A stretch of DNA of 9,423 nucleotides. It comes from Methanoregula sp. (GTDB taxonomy: Archaea; Halobacteriota; Methanomicrobia; Methanomicrobiales; Methanospirillaceae). The DNA lies in the NCBI GenBank assembly GCA_003154335.1, contig PMDE01000060.1:1633-11055 (forward strand), written 5' to 3'. The notes under the pieces are model-generated. The model was not told the origin of the DNA and ran no database searches. It saw only the letters and a list, made by a program, of their open reading frames with translations. Positions 1 through 5,585 of the stretch are shown here, one piece after another. Position numbers and translations under genes: made by a program. Positions within the stretch are counted from its first letter, which is position 1. The number at the start of each line of letters is the position of its first letter.

Positions 1-151
1 TGGTAAAATCTTCCCCCTCACCTCCAAGATGACAATAGGGAAAGGGGAGAATATTGAGTTCATCAATGCACTGCTAATGCTGATTCACGCAAGTGCAAGA
101 AGTCATCCAAGAAAAAAATGTGTAACCTCCTTTTCCGGAATTAAAAAAGGA
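1..151. other. intergenic region at left edge, no gene recognised
   Basis: No credible coding region is visible. Besides the mch terminators, it contains on the minus strand a perfect Shine-Dalgarno-like octamer GGAGGTGA (18-25) pointing out of the window, and a second GGAGG (126-130). Neither is followed within the window by an ATG opening a convincing reading frame. A gene starting just beyond base 1 on the minus strand is possible but cannot be seen. An imperfect pairing exists between the C-rich stretch at 10-17 and the G-rich stretch at 45-52. Confidence 0.4.
112..148 (-). terminator. T-run transcription terminators after mch
   Basis: Read on the minus strand, the mch stop codon is followed within 4 bases by a run of six T (143-148), and 25 bases further by a run of seven T (112-118). 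Runs of T on the coding strand are the usual archaeal termination signal. The first run forms one arm of a short inverted repeat (129-134 with 145-150, CCTTTT/AAAAGG) that encloses the palindrome TTCCGGAA at 133-140. The position and strand fit mch termination; strength is unknown. Confidence 0.55.
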
Positions 152-1099
152 TTATTTTACGAGTCCGAATGACTTCAGGGTCACATCGGTGTTAACTGAA
201 CCGACGTGATATACGACTCCCTCGGACAATTCGTTGATAATGACCTCAGCGGGTGAGAAGAGCGACGTATCAATCTGGTAAAAGTCGTAGTTTGCCTCTT
301 TGAATATTTCATTGAAAGGCTTTCCGTACCCTTTGGACTTGTTGCTTGGGAGTTTTTCGAGATAGTCTTTGATCTCCGGGGCTTTCATCGTCAGGCTGAT
401 TCTCCCATGATAAATGGTAGCATCATTCGTGACACCCATCGCAAGCTTTGCGCCCCTGACTGGAGGGATGGGAGCAGTTCCCATTGCTGCGATAACCTTT
501 TTGGTATCAAACCCGAGCTCATTGAGTTTGTAAATTGCGGTCTCGACGCACCGCCCGGCAACCTGAATTGAACCAACCATGGATGAGGTTGGAGCAACAA
601 CAGCGCAGACATTGGCTACATCTACATGGCTGTCATCGGCAATCTTTTTCATGACTTCTGCATTCGGCAGGTGGTCGCTTTCAAGACATATCACTGCGCA
701 GTCATAATCATCTTCATATTCGATCACTTCAAACGTGTGTTTTGGCTTAAGGGAGAGCGCCCGGGCCGGGCCGCTACCCATCGCAAAGTAGTTACCCACT
801 TTGACAGTCCACCCGGCTTTCTGTGCGCCAAGACATGCAATTGATGGAAAATCGGTATTGACATCGATGAAAGGCATAGGGAATTCATTTATATGTCCCA
901 TGCGGAAGTTGACTTCACCGAGACCACCCATACAAATTTCGGTGAATGCTCTTCCGGCAGCATATCCACCCCGTGTACTGACCCCACAGTCGACGATGCG
1001 TGCGCCATTGTCCAGTTCATGATAGGCAGCATTAAATTCCTCTGCCAGGTCTGCCAAATTATCAAAAATCTCCAGTGCCAGTTCATTAACACTCAGCAT
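152..1099 (-). CDS. mch: methenyltetrahydromethanopterin cyclohydrolase
   Basis: Mch catalyses the reversible hydrolysis of N5,N10-methenyl-H4MPT to N5-formyl-H4MPT, the third step of CO2 reduction to methane, in the cytoplasm. The 315-residue product has the family's usual length. Family stretches visible are MLSVNE at the N terminus, CMGGLGEV (57-64), ACLGAQKAGW (88-97), YFAMGSGPARAL (104-115), GTAPIPPV (207-214) and FYQIDTSLFSPAEVIIN (273-289). Counted from this ATG, Arg183 and Glu186 fall where I recall the catalytic Arg/Glu pair of the Archaeoglobus enzyme, which favours this start. In-frame ATGs at 1120 and 1117 would add 7 or 6 residues (MMKWFLD) and lie close to the expected transcription start, so a leaderless longer form is possible. 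No strong ribosome-binding site precedes either start. Orc1/Cdc6 lies upstream on the same strand, but mch appears to have its own TATA box. Function is secure; the start is less so. Confidence 0.96.
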   Translation of the reverse strand: MLSVNELALEIFDNLADLAEEFNAAYHELDNGARIVDCGVSTRGGYAAGRAFTEICMGGLGEVNFRMGHINEFPMPFIDVNTDFPSIACLGAQKAGWTVKVGNYFAMGSGPARALSLKPKHTFEVIEYEDDYDCAVICLESDHLPNAEVMKKIADDSHVDVANVCAVVAPTSSMVGSIQVAGRCVETAIYKLNELGFDTKKVIAAMGTAPIPPVRGAKLAMGVTNDATIYHGRISLTMKAPEIKDYLEKLPSNKSKGYGKPFNEIFKEANYDFYQIDTSLFSPAEVIINELSEGVVYHVGSVNTDVTLKSFGLVK

Positions 1100-1140
1100 A
1101 TCCAAAAACCACTTCATCATAAAAGATGGTTTGAGAACAG

Positions 1141-1151
1141 ATAATATTTTT
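1141..1151 (-). promoter_or_regulatory. TATA box of mch
   Basis: On the minus strand the sequence AAAAATATTAT lies in the short gap between cdc6 and mch. Its centre is about 26 bases from base 1120 and 46 from base 1099. The expected start of transcription at about 1118-1121 would give a leader of about 20 nt for the preferred ATG, or a leaderless message for the ATG at 1120. This is inferred from spacing and composition only. Confidence 0.5.
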
Positions 1152-1166
1152 CAAAATGATCCTGTG

Positions 1167-2291
1167 TTATGGAAGATATTCAAGGATTTTTGCCGGCTCG
1201 TACCGGAGTGTGATGATGCGGGTTCTTCCTTTACCGTCACGATAATGGAGATTAATCAGGCGCATAGCATCCATTTTTTTTATGATTTCGTAGAACCGGG
1301 TATAGCCGATAGAGAGTGATTCTTTGATGGATTTGTATACTTCTCCGGCATTCATTTCATGTTCTTTTTCACTTCTTCTCGCAAATGATTTGAGAATTAA
1401 CTGCTCCTCGTCATTGAGGGTTTTTACCGTATAGGAAAGATGAAGATATTTTGAAACTTCATACGCACCACAGATATCCTCACGTGTAATACTGCGGCGT
1501 GCTGCACGTTCTGCGCTGAGTGTGGCCCGTTTTAAGAGATCAATACCTACCCTAAGGTCTCCGCTCTTCAATGCCTGTGAAACGACAAGATTGAGCAATT
1601 CTTCGCTTAAAACACCCTGGAAAAGACCCTGCATCACCCGTGCCTTCATGATTTCATGGATCTCCACATTTTCATACGGTGGAAAATAAATCTCAGTGGG
1701 ACGGAAGACTGAAGCCACGCGGGCATCAACTGCGCGGGTAAGGTCAACATCGAGATCACTGACAATGATAATAACGCCGATCCGTGTTCCTTCGTAGGTC
1801 TCGTGGGAGCGAAGAAGTGTATAGAGCACTTTGTTTATTTCATTTTCATAGAGGAGATAATTTGCATCATCGAGTGCCACAACGAGGACAATTTCTTCTT
1901 TAATCAGGAGACGGGCAACAGCATCAAACACCTGCTTGAAAGACGTACCCGATGAAGGGGGGAGATGCCCGGCAAGTTTCTTGTAGATCTGGGAAATTAT
2001 TGCAAACTTGGTATTATCAATCTGGCAGTTTATATACACAGGGACAAGTTTTTTTGTCGTTTCCTCGATCTCGGCAAAAAGTTTTCTGATGCTTGTAGTC
2101 TTTCCTGTTCCTGGGAGGCCTTTGCAGACCGTATTAAGGGGTCTTCCTCCGCGAATTCCAGGACGGATCTGGAAAGAGAGTTCGCGCATCTGGGCATCCC
2201 GGAATTCGAACTGCTCGGGAACGTAATCAATCTCCAACACCTCAGGGTCGCGGAAGAGTGTTTCATCCCACATCAGCAGGTTCTTTTTCAT
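1167..2291 (-). CDS. cdc6: Orc1/Cdc6-family replication initiator (AAA+ ATPase)
   Basis: Archaeal Orc1/Cdc6 proteins bind replication origins and help load the MCM helicase. The 374-residue length is typical. Visible parts are Walker A GLPGTGKTTS (58-67, Lys64), a Walker B-like strand VLVVALDDANYLL (135-147, Asp141-Asp142 in place of the common Asp-Glu), a sensor-1 strand IIIVSDLD (174-181), the initiator-type segment FRPTEIYFPPY (196-206), a sensor-2 region SGDLRVGIDLL (243-253, Arg247) and a C-terminal winged helix (about 290-374). The ATG is preceded on the minus strand by GAGGT (2300-2304) with 8 bases of spacing, supporting the start. A candidate TATA element lies at 2339-2350. I do not see the repeated origin recognition boxes that often flank such genes, so this may be the paralogue not linked to an origin. 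The family is certain; whether it acts as initiator or regulator is not. Confidence 0.93.
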   Translation of the reverse strand: MKKNLLMWDETLFRDPEVLEIDYVPEQFEFRDAQMRELSFQIRPGIRGGRPLNTVCKGLPGTGKTTSIRKLFAEIEETTKKLVPVYINCQIDNTKFAIISQIYKKLAGHLPPSSGTSFKQVFDAVARLLIKEEIVLVVALDDANYLLYENEINKVLYTLLRSHETYEGTRIGVIIIVSDLDVDLTRAVDARVASVFRPTEIYFPPYENVEIHEIMKARVMQGLFQGVLSEELLNLVVSQALKSGDLRVGIDLLKRATLSAERAARRSITREDICGAYEVSKYLHLSYTVKTLNDEEQLILKSFARRSEKEHEMNAGEVYKSIKESLSIGYTRFYEIIKKMDAMRLINLHYRDGKGRTRIITLRYEPAKILEYLP

Positions 2292-2338
2292 CTCAATAAA
2301 CCTCTACGCGATCGGTATTAACTGCATTGGATTACTAC

Positions 2339-2350
2339 TAGTATAAGATA
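2339..2350 (-). promoter_or_regulatory. candidate TATA box of cdc6
   Basis: Minus-strand TATCTTATACTA lies about 54 bases before the cdc6 ATG. It would start transcription near 2319 and leave a leader of about 28 nt carrying the GAGGT ribosome-binding site at 2300-2304. It overlaps the palindrome TACTAGTA (2336-2343), which could be an operator or coincidence. Moderate to weak support. Confidence 0.35.
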
Positions 2351-2381
2351 GGTTTTCCTGCCCATAATCTCTTTTTGGGAC

Positions 2382-2391
2382 AAATCTATAT
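2382..2391 (+). promoter_or_regulatory. TATA box for the C/D box sRNA
   Basis: Plus-strand AAATCTATAT, centred near 2387, predicts transcription starting around 2413-2416, a few bases before the 5' stem of the C/D box sRNA. No protein gene follows on the plus strand, so the sRNA is the natural user. Together with the cdc6 element on the other strand it makes this gap a divergent promoter region. Confidence 0.5.
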
Positions 2392-2420
2392 CCTCATACA
2401 AAGCAAAAGAACGAATCAGG

Positions 2421-2483
2421 TGCGGCAGATGATGAAAGTTACCCCCACTGACAACCAATGATGAAGCAGGGGTCTGATGCCGA
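2421..2483 (+). ncRNA. C/D box sRNA (2'-O-methylation guide)
   Basis: Archaeal C/D box sRNAs assemble with L7Ae, Nop5 and fibrillarin and direct 2'-O-methylation of rRNA or tRNA. All elements are in the right order: 5' stem strand CGGCA (2423-2427), box C ATGATGA (2429-2435), a 12-nt guide AAGTTACCCCCA (2436-2447), box D' CTGA (2448-2451), a 6-nt linker (2452-2457), box C' ATGATGA (2458-2464), a 9-nt guide AGCAGGGGT (2465-2473), box D CTGA (2474-2477), and 3' stem strand TGCCG (2478-2482), which pairs perfectly with the 5' strand. The total of about 60 nt is normal. The D' guide would pair with RNA reading UGGGGGUAACUU, close to archaeal 23S helix 69 as I remember it. The second guide is shorter than the common 10-12 nt, and I recognise no target for it. 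The gene runs toward the 3' end of the mutase-like gene, whose stop codon is 6 bases away. Chance occurrence of all these parts together is very unlikely. Confidence 0.87.
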
Positions 2484-2488
2484 ACACC

Positions 2489-3640
2489 TTATGAAAAAAG
2501 AAAGTCTAAAAAGCCGACCGCATTTTTTGTACCCAGACCTCCTGACCTGGCTGCCAGTTCTGAATATCGTTCTGTTGAATCTTTTCCTTTTCCCATAATT
2601 ACAAAGGGAACAGGATCTCGTGTGTGGGTCTTTACTCTGATCGGGGTTGGATGATCGGGTAGTACCGCAATTACCCCCTCAAATTTCTCAAGGATCATCC
2701 CGATAACCCGATCGATACTCTCGATAGCGCGAACTTTCTCTTCGATATTCCCGAGGTGTCCCGCTTCATCCGGAGCTTCGATATGGACATAGAGAAAGTC
2801 CAGATGCTGAATAGCTTCAATAGCGTAGCGAGCTTTCGCATCATAGTCTGTGTCCAGATAGCCGGTGGCCCCCGGGACATGAATTATTTCCATGCCTGCA
2901 CAGCGAGCAATACCGTTTAGAAGGTCCACTGCTGATATCATCCCCCCTTTTTTCCCGTACTTCATCTCAAATAAAGGAAAAGCGGGTTTGTGACCGCCAC
3001 TCCATGGCCAGATCTGAGTCGCCAGAGGTTTACCGGATTTTTGTCTGGAATAATTTACCTTATGTTCGAAAAAGAGAACCTTGCTTTTCTCCATGCAACG
3101 CATGAGGAGACCTGCATCGTCTCCTTTCGGAAGATAACGGGCAATATTTTCCCCGACTATATCATGCGGGGGGGTGGATGTTGCGCCGCTCCCATTATGT
3201 ATAACAAGCAGATTGCGATAACTGACTCCGGGCCTGAACATCACTTCAGGGATCCTGTGCGCAAGTGTTGAAAAGAGCTCCGCTCCTTCAGGACTCGATA
3301 TATGTCCGGCCGAGAAATCGGTCATGATTCCGTTTTCCACTGTAATGAGGTTACAGCGGTATGCAATATCATCGGGAGCAAGATCAATCCCCATGCTCAC
3401 TGCTTCAAGAGGACCTCGGCCGGTATAGTATTTCTTTGGATCGTAACCAAGGACCGACATGTTTGCAATATCGCTGCCTGCTTCAAAATCATCAGGAATC
3501 GTCTGTAACATCCCGCATGCGCCATTTTGCGCCATCCGGTCCATATTCGGTGTTTTTGCATATTCAAGGGGGGTTTTCCCCCCCAGCTGGATAAGCGGTT
3601 CATCCGCCATCCCGTCACCAAGTATAACAATATACTTCAT
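2489..3640 (-). CDS. cofactor-independent phosphoglycerate mutase superfamily protein; possible homoserine kinase
   Basis: The 383-residue protein belongs to the alkaline-phosphatase/iPGM metalloenzyme superfamily. It begins KYIVILGDGMADEP (Asp9 as metal ligand) and has the nucleophile-type segment GSDIANMSVLGYDP (55-68, Ser56), the metal-site motif DEAGH (291-295), PDHPTP (328-333) and a final THTRDPVPF (338-346). Such genes are usually annotated apgM, which interconverts 3- and 2-phosphoglycerate. However, the pattern GSDxANMSVLGYDPxKYYTGRGPLEA resembles the sister clade modelled as a proposed homoserine kinase, which serves threonine synthesis, rather than the Methanocaldococcus-type mutase as I remember it. 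No thr gene is adjacent to decide it. The ATG is preceded by no strong ribosome-binding site. The epimerase gene lies 37 bases upstream on the same strand, so cotranscription is possible. The superfamily is certain, the substrate open; I give no symbol for that reason. Confidence 0.9.
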   Translation of the reverse strand: MKYIVILGDGMADEPLIQLGGKTPLEYAKTPNMDRMAQNGACGMLQTIPDDFEAGSDIANMSVLGYDPKKYYTGRGPLEAVSMGIDLAPDDIAYRCNLITVENGIMTDFSAGHISSPEGAELFSTLAHRIPEVMFRPGVSYRNLLVIHNGSGATSTPPHDIVGENIARYLPKGDDAGLLMRCMEKSKVLFFEHKVNYSRQKSGKPLATQIWPWSGGHKPAFPLFEMKYGKKGGMISAVDLLNGIARCAGMEIIHVPGATGYLDTDYDAKARYAIEAIQHLDFLYVHIEAPDEAGHLGNIEEKVRAIESIDRVIGMILEKFEGVIAVLPDHPTPIRVKTHTRDPVPFVIMGKGKDSTERYSELAARSGGLGTKNAVGFLDFLFS

Positions 3641-3677
3641 AAAAATTCACGGATTTTATGACTTTGTTGCATTTTCT

Positions 3678-4631
3678 CTACGCCGATTTGGTGTGCTTTC
3701 GTTCTGCCAGCATCGACCTGACTGCGATCTGAACGCTCTCACGGGACCCGATCTGCGGCTTCCATCGGAGGGCTTTAATTCTGTCAATGGAAAGCTGCAT
3801 TTTCGGTACATCGCCCACCCATCCACGTTCCCCACCGGTGAATCTGAACTGAGTATCAGAAAGATGCATCTCCTCAGTCACGATCTTCGCAATGCTTTTC
3901 ACATCGATCCAGTCTTCAGAACCGATATTGAATGTATTGACGGATTCTCGTGAATGTCCGACAGCAAAGAGCATAGCTGCAATGCATTCATGTACCTCAA
4001 GGTAGGATTTTGTCTGTTTGCCATCGCCGAGAATCTCCAGTTCGGCCGGATTTTTTTCAAGTTTTTGGATAAAATCCGTAATCACCCCATGGCCGCTCCG
4101 TGAGCCGATAATATTGGCAAAACGGAAGATCCATCCTTTCATACCAAACGAATGGCAGTACGCGGAGATCAGCGCTTCACAGGCAAGTTTGCTTGCTCCG
4201 TAAACAGAAATTGGTTCAAGAGGAGTATAGCTCTCGGGTGTAGGGATAACCCCCGCATCACCATATACTGTTGAAGTTGAGGTGAATACCAGCTCAGGGA
4301 TGTTATGCTTCCGCATTGCTTCAAGAATCCTGTAGGTTACCATGATATTATTCTGCATCGTAGGATCGGGATTCACAGCACTCTGGCGGACATCGGGATC
4401 TGCTGCGAGATGAAAAAGTCTGTCCGCCCCACTAATGGCATCCTGCCAGCCTTCGCCAAGCAGGTCTTTTTTCACAAAACGGACTTTACAGGAGTCAATA
4501 TGCAGTGCTATGGTCTCCCTGCACCCTGCGCAGAGGGAATCGATTACCAGAACCTCATTACCCTGTGCTACGAGAGTATCAACAAGGTGTGAGCCGATAA
4601 ATCCGGCTCCACCGGTTACGACATCAAACAT
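3678..4631 (-). CDS. NAD-dependent nucleotide-sugar epimerase/dehydratase (GalE-like SDR)
   Basis: This is an extended short-chain dehydrogenase/reductase acting on NDP-sugars, probably a UDP-glucose/UDP-GlcNAc 4-epimerase type that supplies precursors for glycans. Numbered from this ATG, the 317-residue product has the Rossmann motif GGAGFIGSH (7-15) with an acidic residue ending the second strand (Asp31, favouring NAD), LFHLAADPDV (72-81), the catalytic Ser region FTSTSTVYG (116-124) and YGASK (144-148, Tyr144 and Lys148). Further on are RFANIIGSRSGHGVI (170-184) and a substrate-binding C-terminal part. A TTG immediately before the ATG could add one residue (end 4634), but the ATG is the better start. 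No good ribosome-binding site is present; a TATA-like element 27 bases upstream suggests a leaderless message. It lies upstream of the mutase-like gene and divergent from methanogenesis marker 12. The exact sugar substrate cannot be told from sequence. Confidence 0.92.
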   Translation of the reverse strand: MFDVVTGGAGFIGSHLVDTLVAQGNEVLVIDSLCAGCRETIALHIDSCKVRFVKKDLLGEGWQDAISGADRLFHLAADPDVRQSAVNPDPTMQNNIMVTYRILEAMRKHNIPELVFTSTSTVYGDAGVIPTPESYTPLEPISVYGASKLACEALISAYCHSFGMKGWIFRFANIIGSRSGHGVITDFIQKLEKNPAELEILGDGKQTKSYLEVHECIAAMLFAVGHSRESVNTFNIGSEDWIDVKSIAKIVTEEMHLSDTQFRFTGGERGWVGDVPKMQLSIDRIKALRWKPQIGSRESVQIAVRSMLAERKHTKSA

Positions 4632-4638
4632 CAACTAC

Positions 4639-4647
4639 CATATATGT
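4639..4647 (+). promoter_or_regulatory. TATA box of methanogenesis marker 12 gene
   Basis: Plus-strand CATATATGT centred at about 4643 lies 29 bases before the ATG at 4672. Transcription would begin at or just before the start codon, giving a leaderless message, which agrees with the lack of a Shine-Dalgarno sequence there. Confidence 0.55.
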
Positions 4648-4654
4648 TATCCAT

Positions 4655-4663
4655 GCTATAGGA
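4655..4663 (-). promoter_or_regulatory. candidate TATA box of the epimerase gene
   Basis: Minus-strand TCCTATAG is centred about 27 bases before the epimerase ATG (4631). It lies between the TATA box and start site of the divergent gene, so the two promoters occupy the same 40 bases. Weaker match than the plus-strand box. Confidence 0.35.
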
Positions 4664-4671
4664 TTACTGGT

Positions 4672-5544
4672 ATGTTCGTCGGTATTGATCACGGTACAAC
4701 CGCAATGCGCTTTGCCGGGGAAACAGGACAGTTCAAGGTCACCCGGGAGGCGGCAAAAGACTTCTCGATTCATGATCTCGCGGTTTTATGCCCTGTCGAC
4801 GAAATAGAAGGCATTTCACTCTGCTATTCAATGGGGGACAATATTTCCTCAATCACTGGGATAAAAAAAGTAAAAAACCGGGGACTGTTAAGCCAGGATG
4901 GAGCCGGACAACATATCGGTGGCGGTACAAAAGTTTTTGATGAGGTTGAAAGAAGCGGCATCCCTGCAATCGTTATTCCCGGTCTCCATAGAAAGTCACC
5001 CACCGATCCCCGCTTCAAGGCATATTCACACCAGTCAAGTCCAGAAAAGATCGGAATTGCCTATGAAGTCAGACACGCACTCGGCGATGACATAATTGTT
5101 TCCGACGTGAGCTCTAATACCGTCACGATTCTTGTCACATCAGGGAAAATTGTGGGTGCATTTGACGCATGTATCTTTGCACCGGGGATTCTCCATGGTG
5201 CACTCGATGTGGACGCGATACGACGTATTGACGCGGGAGAGTGTACGGCAAACGAAGCTTTCCAGCATGCCGGAGTGAAATTTTCTCTTCCGGAATTGGA
5301 ACGGATGCGCTCTGTAGCCATGTTTGCTGCAATGGAATGTGCCGCGCTCATCCTGCTGAACGACAGAGCCATAGTGGCACTAGCCGGGAGCCTCGCACCA
5401 GTAATCGCGCCGGAGGTAGAATCACTTCTTGGCCGAAAAGTGGCAGTTTTCGACGAATGGTGCGCTTCCAGGGGTCTTGTCAGGATCGCCCGTGACGTAT
5501 TTTTGGGGACAAGGGAAATTCTTGGCCTTGATGTAGATCTGTAG
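4672..5544 (+). CDS. methanogenesis marker protein 12 (putative ASKHA-fold protein)
   Basis: The opening MFVGIDHGTTAMRFA is what I recognise as the conserved, methanogen-restricted family called methanogenesis marker 12. Its biochemical role is not established to my knowledge. The 290-residue protein shows actin/sugar-kinase (ASKHA) features: a phosphate-1 loop GIDHGTT (4-10), a second Asp/Ser/Thr strand turn VSDVSSNT (143-150), PGILHGALD (171-179), and a possible adenosine-type loop ALAGSLAP (236-243). The conserved stretch SQDGAGQHIGGGTK (74-87) lies between. An ATP-dependent kinase or activator of a methanogenic enzyme is a reasonable guess, nothing more. The reading frame is open well upstream of the ATG, but that part overlaps the epimerase gene and is not family-like, so ATG 4672 is chosen. 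The message is probably leaderless. The por operon follows 41 bases after its TAG, with its own promoter beginning at that stop codon. Confidence 0.88.
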   Translation: MFVGIDHGTTAMRFAGETGQFKVTREAAKDFSIHDLAVLCPVDEIEGISLCYSMGDNISSITGIKKVKNRGLLSQDGAGQHIGGGTKVFDEVERSGIPAIVIPGLHRKSPTDPRFKAYSHQSSPEKIGIAYEVRHALGDDIIVSDVSSNTVTILVTSGKIVGAFDACIFAPGILHGALDVDAIRRIDAGECTANEAFQHAGVKFSLPELERMRSVAMFAAMECAALILLNDRAIVALAGSLAPVIAPEVESLLGRKVAVFDEWCASRGLVRIARDVFLGTREILGLDVDL

Positions 5545-5552
5545 ATTTATAT
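5545..5552 (+). promoter_or_regulatory. TATA box of the por operon
   Basis: ATTTATAT directly follows the TAG of the marker 12 gene. Centred near 5548, it would start transcription at about 5573-5576, just at the GAGG of the porC ribosome-binding site. The palindrome GATTAATC (5554-5561) lies directly downstream of the box, where a repressor could block initiation. The TATA match is good; the operator is speculative. Confidence 0.6.
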
Positions 5553-5573
5553 CGATTAATCATGTAAAACTAA

Positions 5574-5580
5574 TGAGGAT
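5574..5580 (+). promoter_or_regulatory. ribosome-binding site of porC that fixes a TTG start
   Basis: TGAGGAT, a Shine-Dalgarno-like match, ends 5 bases before the TTG at 5586 (GAGG to TTG spacing 7). No ATG or GTG is available at the position where the family's N terminus (a short beta strand before GRGGQG) must begin, so this site supports TTG as the true start. Confidence 0.6.
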
Positions 5581-5585
5581 TTTTC

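Noticed and set aside
60..126. Short minus-strand peptide after the GGAGG at 126-130
   Set aside because: The only frames are 10 to 19 codons, lack a well-placed ATG and cross the T-run that probably ends the mch transcript.
2292..2420. Replication origin next to cdc6
   Set aside because: No repeated or inverted recognition boxes with a G-rich core are seen. The AT-rich parts are explained by two promoters.
3459..3953. 164-residue open frame on the plus strand
   Set aside because: It lies antisense across the 5' end of the mutase-like gene and the 3' end of the epimerase gene, both clearly family members, and its translation shows no recognisable domain.
4435..4671. Upstream extension of the methanogenesis marker 12 frame by 79 residues
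   Set aside because: It overlaps the epimerase coding sequence on the other strand. The extension does not look like the family, and the N terminus MFVGIDHGTT is where the family begins.
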